The translations under genes were made by a program, and so were the position numbers. The notes below the pieces were generated by a model, which worked only from the letters and a program-made list of their open reading frames with translations, searched no databases and had not been told where the DNA came from. Below, piece after piece: positions 8,050 through 17,579 of a stretch of DNA of 64,000 nucleotides. The DNA is from Psychroserpens algicola. GTDB taxonomy: Bacteria > Bacteroidota > Bacteroidia > Flavobacteriales > Flavobacteriaceae. Location: the NCBI RefSeq assembly GCF_014526325.1, contig NZ_JACNMJ010000004.1, forward strand, positions 62,001 through 126,000, read 5' to 3'. The first letter of the stretch is position 1. Each line of letters begins with the position of its first letter.

Positions 8050-9660
8050 TTAGTTAATACCTTTTAAAAGATTGACACTTACTGTTGCCAATTCGTTATT
8101 AGGAAATTTTGAAAAATAATTAGGGTCTGGATGTAAGCCAGCTTCTTTTGCAATAGCATTAAAGACATCGACTTCTAAAATGTATTGATCACTATAGCCA
8201 TGAGTGGCATCATAAGCAGTGGCTGCTGTTTTGCCAATGTTTTTCGCTACCAATTTAGGATTTACAGTATGTAATTCGATCATTAACAACCCAAATCGTT
8301 CTACATAAGGTTTCCATTTTGTGAGGTGTTCTAAAAGCGAATCTTCAACAGTATTATTATTTAAACGTTGTCCTAAAGACGCATAAGCGCCATGAGACTG
8401 ACTTACTCTTTGTGTGGTAGTTTTTGGTGTTTCCCAAATACGATTATGATCTAAAAACGTTCTAACATTTAACAAGTCTCTTAATTCAATGTTATAGTCT
8501 TCTTTCAAATCTTTGGCTAAAATATCTGGTCGTCCAATATCTCCCCAAATCACTTTCGCCCAAATATCAGCTTTAATGAGATTAGCTCTTGTCACCTTTA
8601 ATGCTGCCTGGTTAAAATCTGCTCCAACCAAAAGTAAGGGATGTTCATCTAATAATTTTCCGCGGTGAGTCTGGTATTCAATAACATCAAAAATATGTTG
8701 AATAAATGCTCCATTACCACAACCCATATCTAAAATTCCTTTGGGTTGCTCGTCAATAGGTTTATTAAAAAGCTTTATGATGACTTCATCTATAACTTTA
8801 AAATAGGTGGAATGCGCACCACCACTTCCCCAAACATTCATTTCACGATGGACATGTTTTTCGGTATCATCTGGAGATGAAGTTTTCAAAATTTTAGGGT
8901 TTCCGAAGATTAAATCGTCTAAATGAATAAAAGTAGGCAGATAGGATACAGTAACACCATAAGCACTTGCTCGTTTTGCAAAGAATAGACCTTCATCTGT
9001 AAATTGATAGGTGTTTTTTTTCTTTTTAAACCAACCTAATTGCGCTAAAAAATCGAGAATTTTTTTAAAACTTTCTGGATCTTTATGGTATTCTTCGGCA
9101 GTAAATGAAGCTTCCATAAAATACTTATGGAAAAGTCCATTAACACCTAAAAGGACAATAATCGGACCAGCGATAACACCTTCGATATGTTTTAAAATTT
9201 GGTAATCTACAGTGTTTTCATCAGAAATATCTAATCCGAAATTATGTTCAAAAGCTTTAAAGATGGGATCCAGAGCAATAAATGCATCAGTACTTATCAT
9301 TTTATCTTCAGCAAAACGATCAGAATATTTCAACAAGTTAACTACAGGCTCATAAAGATGGACTAAGTCAAAAGCACTTTTACTCTTTTCATTTGTAGTA
9401 TAAGTAATCGTATTTGTTGAATTGTCAATAGTCTGATCTAACCAGCCTTGTGATGCAAGCACGTGTAATGCTACATTTAGGTAGCCTTCATTAGCATTAA
9501 AAGCAGCTGCAAGTGATGTTATATCTGAATTCTTTTGTTGGAGTAAATGTGCCAACACACCTTTTTGATGAAGTGTATAAGCAGAAGTTGCAGTAGCAAT
9601 GCCATCTAAATGTCTGAAGATTGTACCACGCAATTTTACTTTATCATCTTTTGATAGCAT
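8050..9660 (-). CDS. Class I SAM-dependent methyltransferase with N-terminal winged-helix region
   Basis: The 536-residue protein is longer than a simple methyltransferase. The first 110 residues (D-G-I-A-T-A-T-S-A-Y-T-L-H-Q-K-G-V-L) look like the dimerisation/winged-helix part of O-methyltransferases, the middle (130-280) is helical, and the SAM site is G-I-L-D-M-G-C-G-N-G-A-F (about 290-301), with V-G-A-D-F-N acting as the second motif. The tail E-V-D-V-F-N-A-I-A-K-E-A-G is a late-family helix. It may belong to the AprA-like methyltransferases known from natural-product assembly, but no such cluster is here. It leads the operon with DoxX and DUF202. Confidence 0.75.
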   Translation of the reverse strand: MLSKDDKVKLRGTIFRHLDGIATATSAYTLHQKGVLAHLLQQKNSDITSLAAAFNANEGYLNVALHVLASQGWLDQTIDNSTNTITYTTNEKSKSAFDLVHLYEPVVNLLKYSDRFAEDKMISTDAFIALDPIFKAFEHNFGLDISDENTVDYQILKHIEGVIAGPIIVLLGVNGLFHKYFMEASFTAEEYHKDPESFKKILDFLAQLGWFKKKKNTYQFTDEGLFFAKRASAYGVTVSYLPTFIHLDDLIFGNPKILKTSSPDDTEKHVHREMNVWGSGGAHSTYFKVIDEVIIKLFNKPIDEQPKGILDMGCGNGAFIQHIFDVIEYQTHRGKLLDEHPLLLVGADFNQAALKVTRANLIKADIWAKVIWGDIGRPDILAKDLKEDYNIELRDLLNVRTFLDHNRIWETPKTTTQRVSQSHGAYASLGQRLNNNTVEDSLLEHLTKWKPYVERFGLLMIELHTVNPKLVAKNIGKTAATAYDATHGYSDQYILEVDVFNAIAKEAGLHPDPNYFSKFPNNELATVSVNLLKGIN

Positions 9661-9739
9661 AGAGTAATCAAGTTTACTATAAATATAGAAAACCTTTTAT
9701 AATAAACCTTAACAGGACCTAAAATTCTAAATGGAAAAT

Positions 9740-12151
9740 TTACCTGAGTTTTGGATAGTCTTCAGGGTTGACTTCGTGCATAACGTCATAAACTGCTTCA
9801 AAAATATCTTCTGCTGAAGGCTTAGAAAAGTAATCACCATCGGTACCATAAGCAGGACGATGAGCTTTTGCAGCTAAAGTTTTTGGCTGACTGTCTAAAT
9901 ACTGAAATGCATTTTGAGTGTTCAGAATTTCATTTAGAATATATGCAGAGGCACCACCAGGAACATCTTCGTCAATAACCATTAATCGGTTTGTTTTTTC
10001 AATACTTTTAACAATGTCATGATTGATGTCAAAAGGTAATAAAGACTGTACATCTATAACTTCGGCATCAATACCAACCTGTAGTAATTCTTTTGCGGTT
10101 TGTTCAACTATTCTAAGTGTTGAACCATAAGATACGAGTGTAATATCGGTTCCTTCCTTAATAGTTTCAACAACGCCAATAGGAGTTTTAAACTCACCGA
10201 TATTAGTAGGCATCTTTTCTTTGAGACGATAGCCGTTTAAGCACTCAATAATTAAGGCAGGTTCATCAGTTTCTAAAAGTGTGTTATAGAATCCTGCTGC
10301 TTTAGTCATGTTTCTAGGCACAAGAACACGAATACCTCTTATAAGGTTGATAATAGCACCTAATTGTGAGCCAGAATGCCAGATTCCTTCCAAACGATGA
10401 CCACGCGTTCTTACAATCAAAGGGGCTTTTTGTTTTCCTTTGGTTCGGTATTGCAAGGTCGCCAAATCATCACTCATGATCTGTAATGCATATAAAATGT
10501 AATCTAAGTACTGAATTTCAGCAATTGGTCGTAAACCACGCATCGCCATTCCTATACCTTGACCTAAGATTGTAGCCTCTCTAATTCCGGCATCAGCAAC
10601 TCTAAGTTCTCCATATTTCTCCTGAAGTCCTTCTAAACCTTGATTTACATCACCAATATTCCCAGAATCTTCTCCAAATATTAAAGCTTCAGGATAGGTG
10701 TTGAAAATCGCATCAAAATTATCTCTTAATATTAATCGTGCGTCGACTAATTCAGAATCGTTATTGTAAGTTGGTTTTACTTCGGAAGTATGTAAAACAG
10801 ATTGATTCGATTCACTGTATAAATGCGAACTGTATTCGGGTTGAACTTTTGAAATATACGCGTTAATCCAGTTTTGAAGCGTTGTTTTTTCGTTAGATGT
10901 TTCACCAACTAAATAGCGTAATGTTTTTCTACTGGCAGATAAGACATCTTTTCTGCAAGGTTCATCAATCTCTTTTAAATCTTTAATTATTTTAGAGATA
11001 AAAGCTTTATTGGCACTTTGTTCCGCAGCTTTAGAGATTAAATCTACTGCTTGATATTGTTCTTGTAAAATAGGTTTCAGATAAGCATTCCATGCTGCTT
11101 TTTTTCCTTCTCTAACGCTTTTTTTGATAGATTTATCCAGAGCGTCGAGTTCTTCTTCGGAGGCGATGTTATTTTCAATCATCCACAAACGCATTTGGGC
11201 AATACAATCAAACTCGGTTTCCCAGGCTAAACGTTCTTTGCTTTTGTAGCGTTCATGGGATCCCGAAGTCGAATGCCCTTGAGGTTGCGTAAGTTCAACA
11301 ACATGAATCATAACAGGAACATGTTCTTCGCGAGCAATTTTTTCGGCTTTTTGATAAGTTTCTACCAATGCAGAATAATCCCAACCGTTTACTTTTAAGA
11401 TTTCGTAGCCTTTATTTTGTTCATCTCTTTGAAACCCTTTTAAGATTTCAGATATATTTTCTTTTGTAGTTTGATGTTTGGCATGAACTGATATACCGTA
11501 TTCGTCATCCCAGATACTTATAACCATAGGAACCTGTAATACACCAGCAGCATTGATAGTCTCAAAAAACAGGCCTTCACTGGTACTAGCGTTACCAATT
11601 GTTCCCCAAGCTATTTCATTTCCTTTGTTAGAGAAATTAGTAGTATCAATACCTTTAACATGCCTATAAATTTTTGAAGCTTGAGCTAAACCCAGAAGTC
11701 TTGGCATCTGACCAGCAGTAGGAGAGATGTCTGCACTAGAATTTCTTTGTTCGGTAAGGTTTTTCCATGCGCCATTCTCATCTAAACTATGAGTTCCAAA
11801 GTGACCACCCATTTGGCGTCCTGCACTCATAGGATCTGCTTCAATAGACGTATGTGCATATAAACCAGCAAAAAATTGTTGAATATTTAGTTGGTCTATT
11901 GCCATCATTAAGGTTTGATCTCGATAGTAACCTGAACGAAAATCTCCATTTCTGAATACTTTTGCCCAAGCCAATTGAGGCACTTCCTTACCATCACCAA
12001 AGATGCCAAACTTAGCTTTTCCTGTAAGCACTTCACGACGACCTAATAAACTACATTCTCTACTCGTGACTGCAATTTTATAATCGTTTACAACTTCGTT
12101 TTTAAAGTCAGTAAAAGTGATGTTGGTTGTTACTTCAGTTTCTGTTGGCAT
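9740..12151 (-). CDS. 2-oxoisovalerate dehydrogenase E1, fused alpha and beta subunits
   Basis: This 803-residue thiamine-diphosphate enzyme catalyses the decarboxylation step of the branched-chain 2-oxoacid dehydrogenase complex. Residues about 1-400 are the alpha half (G-Y-Y-R-D-Q-T, M-S-A-G-R-Q-M-G-G-H, and the TPP-region S-I-W-D-D-E-Y-G-I). The beta half follows from about 460 (A-L-I-F-G-E-D-S-G, I-L-G-Q-G-I-G-M-A-M-R-G, R-T-R-G-H-R-L, V-I-D-E-D-V-P-G-G). Fused E1 is common in Bacteroidota, where it feeds iso-branched fatty acid primers. E2 and E3 are not in the window. It is a single-gene unit with its own promoter. Confidence 0.93.
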   Translation of the reverse strand: MPTETEVTTNITFTDFKNEVVNDYKIAVTSRECSLLGRREVLTGKAKFGIFGDGKEVPQLAWAKVFRNGDFRSGYYRDQTLMMAIDQLNIQQFFAGLYAHTSIEADPMSAGRQMGGHFGTHSLDENGAWKNLTEQRNSSADISPTAGQMPRLLGLAQASKIYRHVKGIDTTNFSNKGNEIAWGTIGNASTSEGLFFETINAAGVLQVPMVISIWDDEYGISVHAKHQTTKENISEILKGFQRDEQNKGYEILKVNGWDYSALVETYQKAEKIAREEHVPVMIHVVELTQPQGHSTSGSHERYKSKERLAWETEFDCIAQMRLWMIENNIASEEELDALDKSIKKSVREGKKAAWNAYLKPILQEQYQAVDLISKAAEQSANKAFISKIIKDLKEIDEPCRKDVLSASRKTLRYLVGETSNEKTTLQNWINAYISKVQPEYSSHLYSESNQSVLHTSEVKPTYNNDSELVDARLILRDNFDAIFNTYPEALIFGEDSGNIGDVNQGLEGLQEKYGELRVADAGIREATILGQGIGMAMRGLRPIAEIQYLDYILYALQIMSDDLATLQYRTKGKQKAPLIVRTRGHRLEGIWHSGSQLGAIINLIRGIRVLVPRNMTKAAGFYNTLLETDEPALIIECLNGYRLKEKMPTNIGEFKTPIGVVETIKEGTDITLVSYGSTLRIVEQTAKELLQVGIDAEVIDVQSLLPFDINHDIVKSIEKTNRLMVIDEDVPGGASAYILNEILNTQNAFQYLDSQPKTLAAKAHRPAYGTDGDYFSKPSAEDIFEAVYDVMHEVNPEDYPKLR

Positions 12152-12170
12152 AGCTGTGAATTATCTGCTG

Positions 12171-12201
12171 CAAATTTAGCTATTTTTAGCCAATAATACA
12201 A
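12171..12201 (-). promoter_or_regulatory. Promoter of the fused E1 gene
   Basis: On the minus strand TTG (12201-12199), 20 bases, then TAAATTTG (12178-12171) match the TTG-N19-21-TAnnTTTG consensus. The predicted transcript start is about 13 bases before the ATG at 12151. Confidence 0.55.
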
Positions 12202-12303
12202 CGTCTAACATTGTTATATTGTTGCGAATATTTCAAAAAAAATCGATTTTTAAGATAAATTTATCAATAATATTTAAAAAAACGGAATATGGTTAAGAAT
12301 TTG

Positions 12304-15138
12304 TTAATACCATTTTCTTCTAAAAAGGCCTAGTAGTATTTGAGGATCTACTGTAAATTTAATCCTGATTTTCTGGTCATAATTAGGTTGTGCTATTTCC
12401 CAACCTAAGTTAGAATATACGGGGAAATATAATTCGAAAAAATCGGTGACCAAATCTACTTTAATACCCGAATCATATACAAAAGCAGGATTAAACCCTT
12501 TATTTTTTACCAAACCTATATCACCATAAGCTTCAATATAACGCCAAATTGTGGTGCTCACATTTGCGGTAGTCATCCATTGGTTGGCGAATGGGGTTTT
12601 TAGTTTAGATTTAAAACCACCTTCTGCAATAATAATTTGCTGGCTAAATATCCCTGAATCTTCAGAACGTCCCAAATAGTTATAATCAAAAAGATAATCG
12701 GTTGGTCGATCTAAAGCGAAACTGAAGTAGTCTGATGCAGGATCGGTATTATTGTATAAAAATGTTCCTGCAAAAAGGCGTAAGTTAAACTGTCGGTTGT
12801 TTTCTGATAGTTTTCGATACTCATAATTTACAGCAACTTTTCCGAAGTTATTGGCAAACTGCACATCATAAAACCATTTGTAAAAATCTACCAGACCAGG
12901 ATTGGTGTTGATATATCTAAGGTTAATGACATTATAATCGGGTTCTACCAAATCTTCAATTATAGCATTTTCGCCAACTTCACGAGAAATGCCAACATAG
13001 CGCAAGTTTAAAAATCGTCTTTGGTTAGACCTGAAATTGTCATTATCTCTAAATGAAAAAGATATGTTAGGTGTTAAAATGGTTACGAAAGAGTCTTCGG
13101 CAAAGGCGTTGTACTTGGCAATCATACCATAGGTTATGTTAAATAAATCTGTTCCTTCAATATTATGTGTGTAAAAAATGCTACTGCTACCTGTTAGCGA
13201 CTTTGATTTTGTAGCATAAACAGGAGAGAAGCGATAATTTAATTTTTTTCGGAGAATAGATTTGTTATAAAATTTAGCACCAAGAGTTAATCCGTCGTAA
13301 ATGTTTCTGAATTCAACCTGAGGCATAATAAAAACCTGATTGTAGTTTGGGTCTTCAATATCTTTAAATAATCGAAATTGAAATGGTTTATTCGTTATAA
13401 AAGATCCTTTTAACGATTTGTAATTATCCCTTAAGTTAAACTCTGGCAAGACATTATCATAGTTTAAAACGAGCTTGTCTAGACTGTCTCGTGGTATGGT
13501 CAAACTTTTGTATTTGCCAACGTTTTCAATCCAGGATTTTGAAACAATAGAATCATCACGCAACGCAAATAAAGATACAGGCACGTTGGTTTTACGCTTG
13601 TTTTTTATGGTAATTGTGATTGAGTCTTCAGTTTTTTTAATGGTTTTAATTTTGAAATCTATTTTCTTACTAGAGTCAATATAGTCTGTGAAAAACCAGT
13701 TGATGTCTTTGTCAGTTTTAGATTTAAGAAGTTGCTCAAAGGCGTTTGAGCTGGTGATTTTGAGTTGGTTGTTTTCTAAATATTCTGAAATGGTCGTTTC
13801 AAGTACATCGGCGTTAACGTAATCGTCCAGATAGCGCAAACCAATACCAGCTTTATATTTTCCGGCGATATTTGAATTGAATTTAATCAACGAATCTTTT
13901 GAAGTTGTTAGGGGTTGATCTCGATTTGTTCGTGCCATTTGCATATAAAACAAATTAAACTGATCATTATAGCCTAAGTCAGCCGCATGAAAAGATCTGA
14001 TTCCCCAAACATTTGCTAGTTTACCTAAAAGTTTGGTGTCTGGGTAATGTAATTCTACATATTTCATCAAATAGTAGATTTGCACACCATCTCTTAACCA
14101 ATAATCTTTTCGCGGATTAATAAGTAAGGTGTTTTCTAAATAATTATTGAGTGCCGTTTTTAAGAGTTTTAACTCGTATTGAAAATTATCTGGAAACGGT
14201 AATATGAAATCAGGTAACTGATTTAAGCCGTATAAGGGATCTTTTTTATAATCGTTTTTCGTAATTAGTAAACGCTCGTGCGGATAAGCGGCAAGATGTT
14301 CAGAAATAAATCGTGTAATTTTATCTGTAATTAATGCTTTTTCTTCGGGAGTTACACCTTCACTTGACAAATCGGAAAAAATGGTAAAATTATCGGTTTG
14401 AACAAATTTAAACTGAGAGAATTTGGTGAGTATCAAATGGGTGTTGACACGATTTTTTCCGTATAAAAAGAAACTTTGTTTATCAATGGTTTGCTTAACA
14501 TTGGTGGTATTGAGTTCTGATACAAGTTGATAATTAAGAGGGAATTCTATTTCAAATGTCAAATCAGCTTTTGGGATGTATAAATCGTCTAAATTTTTAT
14601 TACTGTAGTATTGCCAATCACCATTATAGACTGCTGGAGTAATATACCAGTACTTTAAGTTAAGGTTTTTGTCAGGACTAATTCCGTAACCTGTAAAATT
14701 ATCATCTGGCAACACAACATCGTAGGTTAGCTTGATATCATAAGATTCGTTAGGTAATAGCGGTGTATTTAAATTAACTTTAATAACATCCGGATGGTTT
14801 TTCAAATCTGAAAATTCCAAAGCATTACCTTTCTCGTCATTAAGTTTTGTAATAACGGTAAAACCACGTTGTTCACTTTTTGCAAAATGAAACTTATCAC
14901 TAAATTCTTCGGTAAATCGTTTTGCTAATGGTGTTTTTTTAGTTGAATAAGCGTTATTCCAGTCATTGAGATAAATTACAGAAAGCGTATCATTGCTTTC
15001 ATTTTGATACCTGATGCGCTGATTGATTTTTATGGTCTTAGCATCAATATCAACTGAAGCTTTTAAGTCAATAGAATTTTGACTAAAAGTAAATAAACTC
15101 CACAAGGAGATGAATAAGGGAATAAGACGTTTTGGCAT
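12304..15138 (-). CDS. Degenerate M1-aminopeptidase-like domain fused to an outer-membrane beta-barrel
   Basis: A secreted 944-residue protein (signal peptide ending T-F-S-Q). Residues about 20-220 resemble the N-terminal beta domain of M1 peptidases (Y-W-Y-I-T-P-A, L-T-F-E-I-E-F-P), and 240-500 the catalytic fold. At the place of HEXXH it reads L-L-K-T-A-L-N-N-Y-L-E-N, then W-L-R-D-G-V-Q-I-Y in place of W-L-x-E-G; no zinc site is left, and GAMEN is also absent. From about 570 to the aromatic ending R-R-K-W-Y it is a beta-barrel like that of surface-antigen (BamA/TPS-type) proteins. The start is ATG 15138, one base overlapping the nuclease stop (TGATG). It is likely a binding or export scaffold; the function is unknown. 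Confidence 0.75.
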   Translation of the reverse strand: MPKRLIPLFISLWSLFTFSQNSIDLKASVDIDAKTIKINQRIRYQNESNDTLSVIYLNDWNNAYSTKKTPLAKRFTEEFSDKFHFAKSEQRGFTVITKLNDEKGNALEFSDLKNHPDVIKVNLNTPLLPNESYDIKLTYDVVLPDDNFTGYGISPDKNLNLKYWYITPAVYNGDWQYYSNKNLDDLYIPKADLTFEIEFPLNYQLVSELNTTNVKQTIDKQSFFLYGKNRVNTHLILTKFSQFKFVQTDNFTIFSDLSSEGVTPEEKALITDKITRFISEHLAAYPHERLLITKNDYKKDPLYGLNQLPDFILPFPDNFQYELKLLKTALNNYLENTLLINPRKDYWLRDGVQIYYLMKYVELHYPDTKLLGKLANVWGIRSFHAADLGYNDQFNLFYMQMARTNRDQPLTTSKDSLIKFNSNIAGKYKAGIGLRYLDDYVNADVLETTISEYLENNQLKITSSNAFEQLLKSKTDKDINWFFTDYIDSSKKIDFKIKTIKKTEDSITITIKNKRKTNVPVSLFALRDDSIVSKSWIENVGKYKSLTIPRDSLDKLVLNYDNVLPEFNLRDNYKSLKGSFITNKPFQFRLFKDIEDPNYNQVFIMPQVEFRNIYDGLTLGAKFYNKSILRKKLNYRFSPVYATKSKSLTGSSSIFYTHNIEGTDLFNITYGMIAKYNAFAEDSFVTILTPNISFSFRDNDNFRSNQRRFLNLRYVGISREVGENAIIEDLVEPDYNVINLRYINTNPGLVDFYKWFYDVQFANNFGKVAVNYEYRKLSENNRQFNLRLFAGTFLYNNTDPASDYFSFALDRPTDYLFDYNYLGRSEDSGIFSQQIIIAEGGFKSKLKTPFANQWMTTANVSTTIWRYIEAYGDIGLVKNKGFNPAFVYDSGIKVDLVTDFFELYFPVYSNLGWEIAQPNYDQKIRIKFTVDPQILLGLFRRKWY

Positions 15139-16409
15139 CAATGTGCAACTACAAATTTTAAAGGTTTAAACTGAAATTTTGAACTTGTAATATAATAGAT
15201 ACCATTTGCAAATTGCGATGTATCTATTTCAATTAACGAATTATTAACGTCTATAGTTTTTATAAGTTGTCCTAAGCTATTATAAAGAGTTAAAATTAAC
15301 TGATGTTGCAGGCTGGCATCTACACGAATTTTAATCATGTCATCAGCCAGATTGGATCCTAAAAAAGAAATTGGTGCTTCAGAAAAAAGATCGCTCACAC
15401 CCAGTAAGGTTTGATTGGTTTGCAACTCCAACGTCACAGGAAGATGATCACTAAAATTATAAAGTGCATCTCTAATAAAAAAAGAGTAGTCTGTTCCCGA
15501 ACAATCACTTGAGTTAATTTCACGATTATAGCATTGTGAATTAGCATTATTACCATAAACCTGATAGCTATCTTGCACAAAAGATAATTCTGGATTGTTT
15601 GTCATAAACGAAGACGTCATTATAAAATCAAATCGATCATCAAATCCTCCGGTAGATCCGCCTAAACCAGATTGTGTTCTTGTAGATTGTGTAAATACAT
15701 CTATAAAAGTAGAATTATTATGCCAGTTCCCAATCCTATCGGCTGGGTCTTCAAAATCGATAGTATTGTTATTAGCAGAATCTATAAGTTCTTGAAATGC
15801 AGGTTCTGAACTTCTGTAGACATTAAAATCACCAGCTAATACGATATTACTGTCAGCATCAAATGTATTTAAATATGTTGTTAAATCTTGTGTCATTTGT
15901 AATCTAGCTGCTTCATTATCTTCACCTTGTGAAGCTTTTAAGTGACAAACAATAACATCTACAATCACGGGGTTTGTATCCTGATTTGTTGTGTTTAGCT
16001 TTAACTCGTAATGATTAAAATCCCTAAATATGGTTGTAACTATAGTTTGACTTTCTAAGATAAACTTCGAACTGTCGTAATACAATAATTGCTGCAAATC
16101 ATTTTGATCGCTTATCGTATCATCTGACGTATTTAATTCAAAAACCGCACTCTGATAATTCGGATTTATAAACTGAAGTGACGTTAAAATGGTATTAGCA
16201 CCAGTACTATTATTCAATTCACAAACCATAAAAAGATCAGGTTGATAATCATCTAAAATAACTTCAAGATATTGTAATCTATTAGGCACAGCGTCTTCCA
16301 ACGGAAAGTTTAATAAATTATAAAACATCAGTTTAAAATTTTCTTGTGCGCCAAGAGACTGCATTATGAAAAGGCATGCCACAGCATAAAGAGGTAATTT
16401 CTTAATCAT
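15138..16409 (-). CDS. Secreted endonuclease/exonuclease/phosphatase with T9SS sorting tail
   Basis: The 423-residue protein has a Sec signal (ends L-G-A-Q) and an EEP-fold hydrolase domain of about 310 residues: M-F-Y-N-L-L-N-F at the start, E (V-C-E-L-N-N), the H-L-K-A-S and G-D-F-N-V motifs and the final S-D-H-L-P-V. Residues about 345-423 are a type A T9SS C-terminal domain (L-T-L-Y-N-S-L-G-Q-L-I-K, ending K-F-V-V-A-H), so the enzyme is exported across the outer membrane. DNA or a phosphoester is the likely substrate. It overlaps the M1-barrel gene by one base (TGATG). Confidence 0.88.
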   Translation of the reverse strand: MIKKLPLYAVACLFIMQSLGAQENFKLMFYNLLNFPLEDAVPNRLQYLEVILDDYQPDLFMVCELNNSTGANTILTSLQFINPNYQSAVFELNTSDDTISDQNDLQQLLYYDSSKFILESQTIVTTIFRDFNHYELKLNTTNQDTNPVIVDVIVCHLKASQGEDNEAARLQMTQDLTTYLNTFDADSNIVLAGDFNVYRSSEPAFQELIDSANNNTIDFEDPADRIGNWHNNSTFIDVFTQSTRTQSGLGGSTGGFDDRFDFIMTSSFMTNNPELSFVQDSYQVYGNNANSQCYNREINSSDCSGTDYSFFIRDALYNFSDHLPVTLELQTNQTLLGVSDLFSEAPISFLGSNLADDMIKIRVDASLQHQLILTLYNSLGQLIKTIDVNNSLIEIDTSQFANGIYYITSSKFQFKPLKFVVAH

Positions 16410-16445
16410 AGCGGTAATCTTGAAATTGTCTAATTGATATGTTGA

Positions 16446-17135
16446 CTAGAAGTTTGGACTTAATCCGTATTCTTTATAGAATTTATCTAGTATTGATATG
16501 ACTTCATCTGCAGAATCGACAACATGAATTAAATCTAAATCTTTTGCACTTATATTATTATTAGCGTCTAATAGAGTGGCTTTAACCCAATCCATTAAAC
16601 CTTCCCAAAATTCGGTACCTACAAGTATAATCGGGAATTTTTCTATTTTATTGGTTTGAATTAATGTAATCGCTTCAAAAAGCTCATCCAGTGTTCCAAA
16701 ACCTCCAGGCATCACTACAAAACCTTGAGAATACTTAACAAACATTACTTTTCTTACGAAGAAATAATCAAAATCTAAGCTCTTATCATTATCGATATAA
16801 GGGTTGTCATGCTGTTCAAAAGGAAGATCGATATTTAACCCAACCGAAGTTCCACCGGCAATATGCGCACCTTTGTTACCAGCTTCCATAATTCCTGGTC
16901 CACCACCAGTAATCACTCCATATCCATGGTCAACTATTTTAGTAGCAACTTCTTCAGCTAGCTTATAATATTTATGATCTGGTTTTGTTCTGGCAGAACC
17001 AAAAATAGAAACACATGGTCCAATTTTACTAAGCTTTTCGTAACCATTTACGAATTCGCCCATAATTTTGAAAATTGCCCATGAGTCGTTTGTTTTAATC
17101 TCATTCCAACCTTTGTGGTTTTGTTCTTTTCTCAT
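16446..17135 (-). CDS. LOG family protein (TIGR00730), nucleotide 5'-monophosphate phosphoribohydrolase-like
   Basis: The 229-residue Rossmann-like protein has both LOG motifs: G-G-G-P-G-I-M-E-A-G-N-K-G-A (about 80-93) and P-G-G-F-G-T-L-D-E-L-F-E (about 140-151). Family members release the base from (cytokinin) nucleoside 5'-monophosphates. Bacterial relatives are also called lysine decarboxylase-like by error. It sits alone, 36 bases upstream of the nuclease gene on the same strand, and may share its transcript. Confidence 0.9.
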   Translation of the reverse strand: MRKEQNHKGWNEIKTNDSWAIFKIMGEFVNGYEKLSKIGPCVSIFGSARTKPDHKYYKLAEEVATKIVDHGYGVITGGGPGIMEAGNKGAHIAGGTSVGLNIDLPFEQHDNPYIDNDKSLDFDYFFVRKVMFVKYSQGFVVMPGGFGTLDELFEAITLIQTNKIEKFPIILVGTEFWEGLMDWVKATLLDANNNISAKDLDLIHVVDSADEVISILDKFYKEYGLSPNF

Positions 17136-17169
17136 ATATACTATATTATTTAAAATCTACTCAAAGTCA

Positions 17170-17177
17170 CAAAAATA
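17170..17177 (-). promoter_or_regulatory. Putative -7 element of the LOG-family gene
   Basis: Minus strand TATTTTTG, a TAnnTTTG match 35 bases before the start codon at 17135. No TTG -33 partner is clear. Confidence 0.35.
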
Positions 17178-17235
17178 AGTGAAATAGTAATAAAAATCGT
17201 TACTATGTTCTTATTAAGTTGAGCGACTTATAAAC

Positions 17236-17261
17236 AAAAAAAGCAATCCTAAGCGGATTGC
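17236..17261 (-). terminator. Terminator of the lmo0937-type gene
   Basis: GCAATCC (17243-17249) pairs with GGATTGC (17255-17261) round a 5-base loop. On the minus strand the stem is followed by a T7 run. It lies 26 bases after the 55-residue gene's stop. Confidence 0.85.
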
Positions 17262-17287
17262 CTTAAGTATAATTACGTGTTTAATAT

Positions 17288-17467
<180 letters not shown>

Positions 17468-17579
17468 TTAAGTTAGATCTAAATATAATTACTGTTGAGA
17501 TAACTTAAAAATAATGAGAGTGATAGCACTAATAAATTAATCGATAAAGGACATATTTGCTTTAAGCCGCCTATAAACT

